A stretch of DNA of 64,000 nt from Caballeronia sp. SEWSISQ10-4 2. GTDB lineage: Bacteria > Pseudomonadota > Gammaproteobacteria > Burkholderiales > Burkholderiaceae. The notes under the pieces are model-generated. The model was not told the DNA's origin and ran no database searches. It was given only the letters and a program-made list of their open reading frames with translations. Position 1 is the stretch's first letter. Each line of letters starts with the position of its first letter. Below, piece by piece: positions 1-7,689 of this stretch. The translations under genes and the position numbers were made by a program. The DNA is taken from the NCBI RefSeq assembly GCF_030464885.1, contig NZ_JALPRJ010000040.1:1-64000 (forward strand). The letters run 5' to 3'.

Positions 1-192
1 AGATGCTGGCAGTCTCCTGCCAAATGACCGTTTACACAAAACTAATTACACCCCCCGTGAGTTAGCTGATTTCTTTATCACTATTAGCCACTGTGCGTGG
101 CGGCACTTCAGAAATTAGCCACACATACGACCTGTGCGCGTCGCGCGGTGGCATGATTATCCCCTCGCTTCTTCCACGAGCCTCTTCCGAAC

Positions 193-1494
193 ATGTCGAA
201 TCTGATCGTACATGGCGGCGTCCCGTTACGCGGGGAGATCACGCCGTCCGCCAACAAAAACGCCGTCCTGCCCATCCTTTGCGCCACCCTGCTGACCGAC
301 CAACCCTTGCGCCTTATCGGCGTACCTGAAATCACCGACGTCAAAAAGATCCTCGAGATTTTCCGCACGCTCGGCAGCAACGTGTTGATGGATTTTTCCA
401 CCGGCATTCTCAACCTGCATCATCACGCAACCACTTTCGATCCCGTGGTGCACCGGCTGCCCGAGGAGATGCGTTCTTCCATCATGCTGGTACCTCCCCT
501 GTTAGCGCGTTTCGGCGTGGCACGGCTGGAGAACGACGTAAAGGGCTGCACGCTGGGCGTTCGCGAGATCGATCCGCATGTGGAGGTGTTCGAGCGTTTC
601 GGCGCGCAGGTCGAGCGTACGACCGACTCGCTCATCGTGCGCGCGGATACGCAGATGACCGCGAATCATCATTGGCTGGACTATGCATCGGTCACCACCA
701 CCGAGAACTTCGTGCTGTGCGCGGTCGCGGCCGGTGGTACGTCAACGCTGGTCAATGCGGCATCGGAACCGCATGTGCAGGAGTTTTGCCGCTTCCTCGC
801 CACGCTGGGTGTCGCAATCGACGGGATCGGCACCTCGCGTCTGAGCGTCGCGGGCGGCCGCAAGCTGGGTGGCGGCGAGTTTCGCTTCAGCGAGGACTTC
901 CACGAAATCGCAACCTTCCTCGCACTCGGGGCAATCACCGGCGGCAACATCGCGGTCAAAAACACCGCGCCCGAACAATTCCCGCTGATCGACCGGACCT
1001 TCGCGAAGTTCGGCGTGAACGTAGCGCATAAAGACGGTTGGTCGCGCGCGTTCCAGGATGGTCCGCTGCACGTACGCAGGCCATTTACGCAAAACATCCT
1101 CACCAAGGTGGAAGCGGCGCCCTGGCCTTATCTGCCGGTCGACCTGCTGCCCATCTTCATTGCGCTTGGCGTGAAGGCCGAAGGCAGCGCGATGTTCTGG
1201 AACAAGGTCTATGACGGCGCCATGGGATGGTCCGTGGAACTGTCGAAGTTCGGTGCGCACGTGTTTTTGTCCGACCCGCACCGGCTGATCACGTTCGGCG
1301 GTTTGCCGTTGAGTCCGGCCAAGGTCGAGAGCCCGTACATTATTCGCGTGGCGATCGCGCTGTTGATGGTCGCGGCGAGTATCGAGGGGCGTTCGGAGAT
1401 TATCAATGCGCTGCCGATCCGCCGCGCACACCCGCGTTTCGTGGAAAACCTGCGCTCTGTAGGTGCGGACGTGGAGTGGACCAGCAGCGAATGA
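193..1494 (+). CDS. MurA-like UDP-N-acetylglucosamine 1-carboxyvinyltransferase paralog
   Basis: A 433-residue member of the EPSP synthase/MurA family. MurA transfers enolpyruvate from PEP to UDP-GlcNAc, the first committed cytosolic step of peptidoglycan synthesis. Key family residues are visible: the N-terminal Lys-Asn pair in SANKNAVLPIL, the PEP-binding, fosfomycin-targeted Cys in KGCTLGVREIDPH, and the Asp in YLPVDLLPIF that matches the catalytic Asp of PTDMQ. The usual C-terminal HIDRGYE motif is replaced by PIRRAHPRF, and overall it is more divergent than a housekeeping MurA. It is not in a cell-wall cluster, so it is probably a second copy. The start is ATG with only a weak upstream ribosome site. 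It converges with the ggt gene. It could be a specialised enolpyruvyl transferase. Confidence 0.85.
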   Translation: MSNLIVHGGVPLRGEITPSANKNAVLPILCATLLTDQPLRLIGVPEITDVKKILEIFRTLGSNVLMDFSTGILNLHHHATTFDPVVHRLPEEMRSSIMLVPPLLARFGVARLENDVKGCTLGVREIDPHVEVFERFGAQVERTTDSLIVRADTQMTANHHWLDYASVTTTENFVLCAVAAGGTSTLVNAASEPHVQEFCRFLATLGVAIDGIGTSRLSVAGGRKLGGGEFRFSEDFHEIATFLALGAITGGNIAVKNTAPEQFPLIDRTFAKFGVNVAHKDGWSRAFQDGPLHVRRPFTQNILTKVEAAPWPYLPVDLLPIFIALGVKAEGSAMFWNKVYDGAMGWSVELSKFGAHVFLSDPHRLITFGGLPLSPAKVESPYIIRVAIALLMVAASIEGRSEIINALPIRRAHPRFVENLRSVGADVEWTSSE

Positions 1495-1537
1495 TGTCAG
1501 CGGCTTATGCTGCCAGGCGAAAGAACCTGCATGTCCT

Positions 1538-1578
1538 AGTGGTGCTGGCGATAAATAAAACCATCCGCCAGCACCGCT
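1538..1578. terminator. Hairpin between convergent genes (possible bidirectional terminator)
   Basis: GGTGCTGGCG at 1541-1550 pairs with CGCCAGCACC at 1566-1575 (perfect 10-bp stem, extended by partly matched flanks, loop of about 15 nt). It sits between the convergent MurA-like and ggt genes. No clear U-tract follows on either strand, so intrinsic termination is only a guess. Confidence 0.4.
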
Positions 1579-1590
1579 GCGATGCATCAA

Positions 1591-1620
1591 TCAATAGCCA
1601 TCAATAACCATCAATAGCCA
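1591..1620. repeat. Three tandem 10-bp units across the ggt stop codon
   Basis: TCAATAGCCA, TCAATAACCA and TCAATAGCCA follow one another without a gap. On the minus strand the last ggt codons and its TGA stop form the first unit, so the next units place repeated stop-like triplets after the gene. This looks like recent slippage at the gene end. Confidence 0.6.
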
Positions 1621-3338
1621 AGCGCAAGACCCGAGTTACGGCGCGGATCGTTCGCACCATAGAAACGATTCTTGCCAACCGGCTTGCCACCCAATGACGG
1701 CGCTCCGACCAGGATCGCTGCAACGTGGTTGGCCGGCTGCGGTCCGGAGAACTTCTGGCCCCACCCTTCCAGGATCTTCTGCGTGTCAGGACTCAACGTG
1801 AAGCGTTCGATATTCGTCGTTTCCGGCAGCCATTGCTGATGGAATCGCGGTGCATCGACGGCCTCCTGAATGTTCATGCCGTAGTCGATCACGTTGAGCA
1901 TGGTCAGCAGCGTCGCGGTAATGATGCGGCTGCCTCCCGGCGTGCCGACCACCATCACGGTCTTGCCGTCCTTCGTGACAATCGTCGGGCTCATGGAAGA
2001 CAGCGGACGCCGTCCCGGTCCAATAGCATTCGCCTCGCCCTGCACCAGACCATACATATTGGGGACACCGACCTTCGACGTGAAGTCGTCCATCTCGTCG
2101 TTGAGCAACACGCCGGTCTTGTTCGCCATCACGCCCGAGCCGAACCAGTCGTTCAGCGTGTAGGTCACCGAAACCGCGTTGCCCCATTTATCGACGATTG
2201 AATAATGGGTCGTGTTGGTGCCTTCATGCGGTGCAACACCAGGCTTGATCTCCTGCGACACCCCCGCCTTCTGCGGATCGATCGCCGCGCGAATCTTGGC
2301 CGCGTAGTTCTTGTCGAGCAGACGGTCCAGCGGGTTCTTCACGAAATCCGGGTCGCCCAGATAGCTGTTGCGGTCGACATAAGCGTGGCGCATCGCCTCG
2401 ATCTGATACTGCATGGCCTGGGCTGAACGGAAGCCGAGACTTTGCATCGGATACCCTTCGAGGATATTCATGATCTCGCAGATAGCGACCCCGCCCGAGC
2501 TCGGCGGCGGCGCCGAGACCACGTGGTAACCGCGATAATCACACTCGACGGGCGCGAGTTCGCGTGTCTGGTATTGGTCGAGATCGGCTTGCGTGATGAT
2601 GCCCTTGCCGGCTTGCGTCGATGAGACGAGGGCGTGACCGACCCAGCCCTTATAGAAGCCATCGGGACCCTTGACGCTTATTTCGCGCAGGGTTTTTGCA
2701 AGGTCCTTCTGCATTAGCCGCTCGCCAACTTGGTACGGCTCACCGTGGTTCAGGAAGATCGAACCCGAGCCCGCCGGATCTTTCTTGAAGTCGGCCGTTG
2801 CTGTGCCGAGGATATCGACGTCGCCCTGGTCGAGCACGAAGCCTTCCTGAGCGTACCGGATCGCCGGTTCGATGAGGTGGGCACGTTTCATCGTGCCGTA
2901 TTTCGTTAGCGCCACTTCCATGCCGGACACCGTGCCCGGCACGCCGACAGCCAGATAACCCTTGGTGCTGAGGCCCGGAATCACGTTGCCGTTATTGTCG
3001 AGATACATGTTCGCGGTCGCGGCAAGCGGTGCTTTCTCGCGGAAATCGAGGAAGGTCTTGCGGCCGTCGGCGAGCTGGATTGTCATGAATCCGCCCCCGC
3101 CAATGTTGCCGGCCGCAGGATAGACCACCGCGAGTGCATAGCCGACAGCGACGGCCGCATCGACTGCGTTGCCGCCGTCCTTGAGCACGTCGACACCCAC
3201 GCGGGTTGCGAGATGCTGGGCAGTGACGACCATGCCGTTCTCGGCGGCGACCGGGGCTTGCGATGCGGCTTGTGCGCCCGCGTAGCAAAGGGCGAGCGCC
3301 GCCGCGAGAAGCGACTGGGCGAGACGATCGAATTTCAT
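1611..3338 (-). CDS. ggt: Gamma-glutamyltransferase (periplasmic precursor)
   Basis: A 575-residue Ntn-hydrolase of the gamma-glutamyltranspeptidase family, which cleaves glutathione and other gamma-glutamyl compounds. An N-terminal Sec signal peptide (MKFDRLAQSLLAAALALCYA, cleavage near AQA) sends it to the periplasm. The proenzyme self-cleaves before the Thr in GTNTTHYSIVDKWGNAVS, giving large and small subunits. The oxyanion/substrate motif PLSSMSPTIV and GTPGGSRIITA are present. The start at 3338 is chosen because it begins the signal peptide; an upstream in-frame ATG would put 30 unlikely residues in front. Length fits the family. It has no operon partner: the MurA-like gene converges downstream and an acetyltransferase lies upstream on the same strand about 150 nt away. 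Confidence 0.95.
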   Translation of the reverse strand: MKFDRLAQSLLAAALALCYAGAQAASQAPVAAENGMVVTAQHLATRVGVDVLKDGGNAVDAAVAVGYALAVVYPAAGNIGGGGFMTIQLADGRKTFLDFREKAPLAATANMYLDNNGNVIPGLSTKGYLAVGVPGTVSGMEVALTKYGTMKRAHLIEPAIRYAQEGFVLDQGDVDILGTATADFKKDPAGSGSIFLNHGEPYQVGERLMQKDLAKTLREISVKGPDGFYKGWVGHALVSSTQAGKGIITQADLDQYQTRELAPVECDYRGYHVVSAPPPSSGGVAICEIMNILEGYPMQSLGFRSAQAMQYQIEAMRHAYVDRNSYLGDPDFVKNPLDRLLDKNYAAKIRAAIDPQKAGVSQEIKPGVAPHEGTNTTHYSIVDKWGNAVSVTYTLNDWFGSGVMANKTGVLLNDEMDDFTSKVGVPNMYGLVQGEANAIGPGRRPLSSMSPTIVTKDGKTVMVVGTPGGSRIITATLLTMLNVIDYGMNIQEAVDAPRFHQQWLPETTNIERFTLSPDTQKILEGWGQKFSGPQPANHVAAILVGAPSLGGKPVGKNRFYGANDPRRNSGLALGY

Positions 3339-3485
3339 TGTTTGAATGTCCGTTGCGGAGGGAATGAGAGGCGCTTGTGGCAGCGGTGACTTGGCAACCC
3401 GGGCGACCGGGCCGCCAGCAACGCGCACGATACCAACAATGATTAATGGTGGGAACCCGCAAAAGCCGCAGTTGAAAAACTGCGG

Positions 3486-4208
3486 CTAGCCTGCTGTGGG
3501 GTTCGGACCGCGTATTTCGGTCAACGACTTGCGCTGCCGCCCTTGCCCATCGAAGTTCTCCGGTGCAAGCCATTGTTCGAACGCAGCGCGCACCGCGGGC
3601 CATTCCTTGTCAATGATGGAAAACCACGCGGTGTCGCGTGTCCGTCCCTTATAGAGCACGGCCTGCCGGAAGATGCCTTCGAACTGGAAACCGAGCCGCG
3701 CGGCCGCTTGCCGCGAAGGTGCGTTCAAGGCATCGCACTTCCATTCATAGCGCCGGTAGCCGAGTTCGTCGAAGGCATGTTTCATCAACAGGTACTGGGC
3801 CTCGGTGGATATTGGCGTGCGCTTGAGCAGAGGCGAGAACGCCACGCTCCCCACTTCGATAACCCCATTGGCCAGGTCGATCCGCATCAGCGCCAGGGTG
3901 CCGATCGCCGCCCCCGTCTTCAGGTCGATGACCGCGTAGTGCTGGGGATCGGGACTGACCGCGGCACGTTCGACGTAGTCGCGATAGCTCGCGGCGTTGT
4001 CGAAGGGGCCAACCGGCATGTAGGTCCAGTCGCGGCCGTCGGGCGCCTGGCTGTAGGCCTTGAAGAGGTCAGCGGCGTGGTGCAGCTCGAGTGGCTCCAG
4101 CCGGCAGTACTGTCCTTCGATCGGGCTGCGCGGCGGGTGCACACGCGCGGTCCAGTGTGGCATGGGCTCGCCAACGGGTTGCTGGTACTGGTTCAAAGTG
4201 CTGGGCAT
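3486..4208 (-). CDS. GNAT family N-acetyltransferase (RimJ/RimL type)
   Basis: A 240-residue protein of the Acetyltransf_3/RimL type, which moves an acetyl group from acetyl-CoA to an amine or a protein N-terminus. Visible features are the N-terminal YCRLEPLELHHAADLFKAY strand-helix, the central GAAIGTLALMRID and GVIEVGSVAFSP, and the C-terminal RYEWKCDALNAPSRQAAARL, which is typical of this subgroup. The start at 4208 has the ribosome site AAGGAA at good spacing. The gene is divergent from a MocR regulator, and the shared intergenic region holds a strong inverted repeat, so the regulator may control it. The substrate is unknown. Confidence 0.88.
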   Translation of the reverse strand: MPSTLNQYQQPVGEPMPHWTARVHPPRSPIEGQYCRLEPLELHHAADLFKAYSQAPDGRDWTYMPVGPFDNAASYRDYVERAAVSPDPQHYAVIDLKTGAAIGTLALMRIDLANGVIEVGSVAFSPLLKRTPISTEAQYLLMKHAFDELGYRRYEWKCDALNAPSRQAAARLGFQFEGIFRQAVLYKGRTRDTAWFSIIDKEWPAVRAAFEQWLAPENFDGQGRQRKSLTEIRGPNPTAG

Positions 4209-4317
4209 AGCGGTTCCTTGCGGCGTGAGGCGAATGTTGAAGCGGGACGTAGGCGAAGCATGTGCTAACGTACGCGCATCATGGAACCTTAAAAAGTGCC
4301 ACATTCCCTATATTTCA

Positions 4318-4349
4318 TGGTTCCACGTTTCGTGAAACCCGTGGAACCA
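4318..4349. promoter_or_regulatory. Probable MocR operator: TGGTTCCACG / CGTGGAACCA inverted repeat
   Basis: TGGTTCCACG at 4318-4327 and CGTGGAACCA at 4340-4349 are perfect 10-bp inverted arms around a small TTTC-GT-GAAA core. A further half-site, ATGGAACC, lies at 4281-4288. The element sits between the divergent acetyltransferase and MocR genes, 30 bp from the MocR start. Autoregulation plus control of the acetyltransferase is the simplest reading. Confidence 0.65.
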
Positions 4350-4378
4350 TTGGATCTCGGGCACTTCCCATCCTTCTC

Positions 4379-5851
4379 ATGACCGCTACTTCATCCCTTG
4401 CACCGCAAACGCTGCTTGAGGCTTCGCTCGCCAAAGGTCCCGGCGCGATGTCCATGCAGCGCCAGTTGCACCATCGCTTCAAGGAAGCCATCCTCGGTGG
4501 CCATCTGGCGCCGGGAAGCCGCCTGCCGGGATCGCGCGCGCTGGCCGAAGCACTGTCGATCTCGCGCAACACGGTGACTGCCGCGTACGACCTGCTGGCC
4601 GCCGAGGGTTATGTGCAACCCGACCGGCAGGGCACGCGGGTAGCGGCGTTATCGCGTCCGGTGGCGCCGCACGGCAAGCGCAACGCGTCGCCGGCGCCAG
4701 CCACCGCGCGCCGGCTGACGCCTCTTCAAGCGACCACCCCGCCTGCCGACTCGGGCGCCGCGTTGCGGCCCGGCGTGCCGGCCTTGTCCCATTTCCCCCT
4801 GGCTGCGTGGCGCCATGCGATCGACCGCGCTATTCGTCATGCGGGGCCATCGGCGCTCGGTTATGGCGATCCTCTAGGCGAGCCGGCGTTGCGTGCGTCC
4901 ATTGCCCGGCACCTCGGCATAGCCCGAGGCGTGCGGTGCGAGCCGGCTCAAGTGGTCATCACCGAGGGTGCGCAAGAAGCGCTTTCACTATGCGTGCGTT
5001 TGTTGACCAACGCCGGCGATACGGCGTGGATCGAGGACCCCGGTTATCGCGGGGCGAAGACGGCAATGCGAGCCGGCGACCTGCGAATGGTCCCAATGCG
5101 CGTTGACGCCGATGGTCTGATCGCCGCCGACGGCGACTGGCAGACGCAGCCGCCCCGTCTGATCTACACGACGCCGTCGCATCAATATCCCGCGGGCGCC
5201 GTGCTGACCGTTGCGCGCCGCCTGGAGTTGATCGCGATGGCGCAGCGCAACGGCACGTGGATTATCGAAGACGACTACGACAGCGAATTCCGCCACGCGG
5301 GCGAGCCTATCGGTGCGATGCAGGGTCTGGTGGCGCAAGCGCCCGTGCTCTACGTGGGCACGTTCAGCAAGACGATGTTTCCGTCGTTGCGGATTGGCTT
5401 TCTGGTGCTCCCGGCGACCTTGGTAGCGCAAATGAAGGCGCCTCTGGACGATATGCTGCGAGGGGGTCACCGCTACGAACAACTCGCACTGGCCGAATTT
5501 ATTGAAAGCGGCCAGTTCAGCCGGCACCTGGGCCGCATGCGGCGCTTGTATCGCGACCGGCAACATGCGTTGAGAGAAGCGCTGACGCGGCATATGCCGG
5601 CGATGCATGTTATCGAAGGTGGCTATTGCGGGTTGCACTTAACCATAAGGCTGCCCGCGTGTTACCCGGACCGTGAAATCGCCGATGCAGCACGGCGTCA
5701 CGGCATAGCACCCACTCCGTTATCGAGTTTCGCGCTGCAGCCTACGCCCGAGGATAACGGGCTGGTGCTGGGGTATGGGAATACATCGGCTGAGTTGTTT
5801 GAGCCTTTGGTTCAGCGTCTGGGTAAACTGGTTCGTGGAGCGAAGGATTAG
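4379..5851 (+). CDS. MocR/PdxR-like transcriptional regulator with aminotransferase fold
   Basis: A 490-residue GntR-family regulator of the MocR subgroup: an N-terminal winged helix (about residues 20-90, with LAEALSISRNTVTAAYDLL as recognition helix) joined by a linker to a fold-type-I aminotransferase domain. The PLP-binding lysine is visible in VGTFSKTMFPSLRIGF, and the domain also has TPSHQYPAGAV and IIEDDYDSEFRH. Such proteins use PLP or a PLP-amino compound as ligand and are not expected to catalyse transamination. The start at 4379 avoids 39 upstream residues that would run through the inverted repeat. It is divergent from the GNAT gene. Target pathway unknown; PdxR-like control of vitamin B6 genes cannot be assumed because none are adjacent. 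Confidence 0.9.
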   Translation: MTATSSLAPQTLLEASLAKGPGAMSMQRQLHHRFKEAILGGHLAPGSRLPGSRALAEALSISRNTVTAAYDLLAAEGYVQPDRQGTRVAALSRPVAPHGKRNASPAPATARRLTPLQATTPPADSGAALRPGVPALSHFPLAAWRHAIDRAIRHAGPSALGYGDPLGEPALRASIARHLGIARGVRCEPAQVVITEGAQEALSLCVRLLTNAGDTAWIEDPGYRGAKTAMRAGDLRMVPMRVDADGLIAADGDWQTQPPRLIYTTPSHQYPAGAVLTVARRLELIAMAQRNGTWIIEDDYDSEFRHAGEPIGAMQGLVAQAPVLYVGTFSKTMFPSLRIGFLVLPATLVAQMKAPLDDMLRGGHRYEQLALAEFIESGQFSRHLGRMRRLYRDRQHALREALTRHMPAMHVIEGGYCGLHLTIRLPACYPDREIADAARRHGIAPTPLSSFALQPTPEDNGLVLGYGNTSAELFEPLVQRLGKLVRGAKD

Positions 5852-5910
5852 AGGTTGGTTTTCGTTCGCACTCGGGGTTCTGGTTGGTGGGGTTTTGGGG
5901 CCGGTGGTTC

Positions 5911-5990
5911 TGGGGTGATGCCGGGTTGGTGCTTTCGGCGTTAGTGGTCGGGGTCAACGCCGAGTTGCTGCTTTCTGCGTCCGTGGCCGG
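5911..5990 (-). repeat. Dispersed extragenic repeat, two degenerate units
   Basis: Between the MocR gene and the cysS remnant. The minus strand at 5911-5949 matches 59392-59430 (plus strand) over about 38 bp with two mismatches, including the shared core CGAAAGCACCAACCCGGCAT. A second, diverged unit follows at about 5952-5990. No coding role is supported; this resembles a REP-type intergenic family. Confidence 0.65.
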
Positions 5991-6000
5991 TCTCACGGCG

Positions 6001-7385
6001 CTAAGGGGCACGATCCGTTGGGCTTAGCCGTTGTCCGCTCGCACTGTCCTCGACTTGCCAGCCTGCTGCTTTCAAAACTTCGCGCAGACGATCGGCTTGT
6101 GCCCAGTTCTTATCGGCGCGAGCTTTCTCACGTTTCTCTGCGAGCGCTGCAATGTCTGCCGGGATATCGACCTTGTTCGTCTGCCATTCGCCTAGCCGGA
6201 GCCCTAGCACTGAGTCGAAGCGGTCAACCGTCGCGCGTCGGGTAGCGTCCGGCAGATCGCTTTTGACCAGTTCCCACAAGACGGCTAACGCTCGTGGCAG
6301 ATTCAGGTCCTGATTGACCTCGGCGTTGAAGCGGGCCTCGAAGCGCTCATCAGCACGTCCGCCCGCCGGCCAGCTCGAACAGGTTTTGCGCAGCCGGTCC
6401 AGCGCGGACTGCGCAGCGTCGAGCGCCTCGTGATTAAACCGCAAGCTGCTCCGATAATGCGCCGTCAGGCACAAGTAGCGGTAAGCCAGCGGATCGATCC
6501 CGCGGTCGATCAACGTCTGCAGGCGCACGAAATCCCCCGCCGATTTCGACATCTTGGCCAGGTCCAGCGTCAGGAAATGGCCGTGCATCCAGAAATTGGC
6601 GAGCCGGGTGCCGTGGCAGGCCTGCGTCTGCGCAATCTCGTTGCTGTGATGCACGGAGATGTGATCTTCGCCGCCGCAGTGAATATCGAACCAGGGACTC
6701 AGGTATTTCGCCGACATGGCCGAGCACTCGATTGCCAGCCCGGAAAACCGCGGCCCCACGGGCTGTCCCACTTCATCTGCCGGGTGCAATCCGGTGGGCT
6801 GAACTTCCAGAGCGCGAAATCGGTGGCGTGCCGTTTGTCACCGACCGCAACCCGCTTTCCGGCCTGCAGTCCCGCATGATCGAGTCGCGCCAGATAACCG
6901 TAGTCGTCCTGCTTGCTGGTGTCGAAGTACAGGCCGTCGGCAGTCTGGTAGACGTAGCCCTTGCGTTGCAGCGTGTCGATAAAGGTAATTTGCTCCGCGA
7001 TATGGTCGGTCGCGCGGCACCAGACCGAAGGCTCCAGCAAGTTGAGCGCGTGCCAGTCCGCCATGAATGCCGCGGTATACCGTTCGGCGATAGCCCATGC
7101 CGAATCTCCCGTTCGCCGGCTGCCTTTTTCCATCTTGTCTTCGCCTTCGTCGGCATCCGAGACCAGATGACCGACGTCGGTGATATTGACCACGTGCTGC
7201 ACGGTGTAGCCGTTAAACGCGAGCACGCGTCGAAGCACGTCCTCGAACACGTAAGTACGCAGATTGCCGATGTGCGCATGGTCGTACACCGTGGGGCCGC
7301 AGCAATACATGCCCACGTGTCCGGGCTGTATCGGAGCGAACGGGCGTATTGCGCGCGACCAGGTGTCGTACAAGGCGAGAGCCAT
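6001..7385 (-). pseudogene. cysS: Cysteinyl-tRNA synthetase paralog broken by a one-base deletion
   Basis: Two overlapping frames together make one complete class I cysteine-tRNA ligase of about 461 residues, the usual length. Frame one, from 7385, holds the first zinc Cys and HIGH motif (MYCCGPTVYDHAHIGNL) and runs to DSPWGRGFPGW. Frame two resumes at IECSAMSAKYL and holds GGEDHISVHHSNEIAQ and the KMSKSAGDF motif. At the join the expected GWHIECSAM needs a three-base His codon but only CA is present (6734-6733), so one base is missing. Everything else is well conserved, so the lesion is recent or a sequencing error. No slippery heptamer is seen at the site. The housekeeping cysS presumably lies elsewhere. 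A leader peptide and terminator precede it. Confidence 0.85.
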
Positions 7386-7410
7386 CGGATTTCCGTATTG
7401 TTGGCGACCG

Positions 7411-7448
7411 TGAAAACAAAAAGGCCACCAGTCTTGCAACGGGTGGCC
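7411..7448 (-). terminator. Intrinsic terminator in the cysS leader (attenuator)
   Basis: On the minus strand GGCCACC (7448-7442) pairs with GGTGGCC (7429-7423) around a 12-nt loop and is followed at once by TTTTTGTTTT. This is a textbook Rho-independent terminator, but it sits 25 nt before the cysS start and after a cysteine-codon leader ORF, so it can work as an attenuator rather than ending an upstream gene. Confidence 0.8.
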
Positions 7449-7480
7449 ATGGAGGACTTGGACGTGATGGTGTCGACGCG

Positions 7481-7558
7481 CTAGACGCAAGCTCCCCTCG
7501 GCAGGCTGTGACAGCATGCACGCATGAAGCGGGAACGGGAAGTGGCGTCGGTGAACAT
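7481..7558 (-). CDS. Putative cysteine-codon leader peptide (25 aa) of cysS
   Basis: A 25-codon ORF on the minus strand ending RACCHSLPRGACV, with two consecutive Cys codons (TGC TGT) and a third two codons before the stop. It lies between a good promoter and an intrinsic terminator, directly upstream of a cysteinyl-tRNA synthetase gene. This is the arrangement of ribosome-mediated transcription attenuation, where stalling at Cys codons when charged tRNA-Cys is scarce would prevent termination. There is no ribosome site; the promoter spacing places transcription start at or next to the ATG, so translation may be leaderless. An internal ATG (7525) would give a 14-residue version. A clear antiterminator stem was not found by eye. 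Confidence 0.6.
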   Translation of the reverse strand: MFTDATSRSRFMRACCHSLPRGACV

Positions 7559-7565
7559 GAAAAAG

Positions 7566-7594
7566 ATGCTAACGCGTGTTTTTCTATTGGTCAA
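7566..7594 (-). promoter_or_regulatory. Sigma70-type promoter for the cysS leader
   Basis: On the minus strand TTGACC (7594-7589), a 17-bp spacer and TAGCAT (7571-7566) form a sigma70-like promoter. The A of the leader ATG at 7558 is the eighth base after the -10 element, so transcripts should begin at or one base from the start codon. Confidence 0.6.
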
Positions 7595-7689
7595 TATGAT
7601 TACCTCGTCGTTACGACTGCAAGAGTCCTTTCGCCTGCCTCAGGTTGCTACTCACCTCATTCAAGACGTTGGCGCAAGGGACCGATAGC

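Noticed and set aside
8..21. GGCAG-TCTC-CTGCC hairpin at the window start
   Set aside because: Short stem, no T-tract, and the upstream gene is outside the window.
742..1590. Long antisense frames across the MurA-like gene and many other genes
   Set aside because: High-GC shadow frames with Arg/Ala-rich composition and no domains; the sense genes explain the sequence.
6699..6745. Programmed frameshift in cysS
   Set aside because: No slippery heptamer or stimulatory stem seen at the join; simple deletion is more economical.
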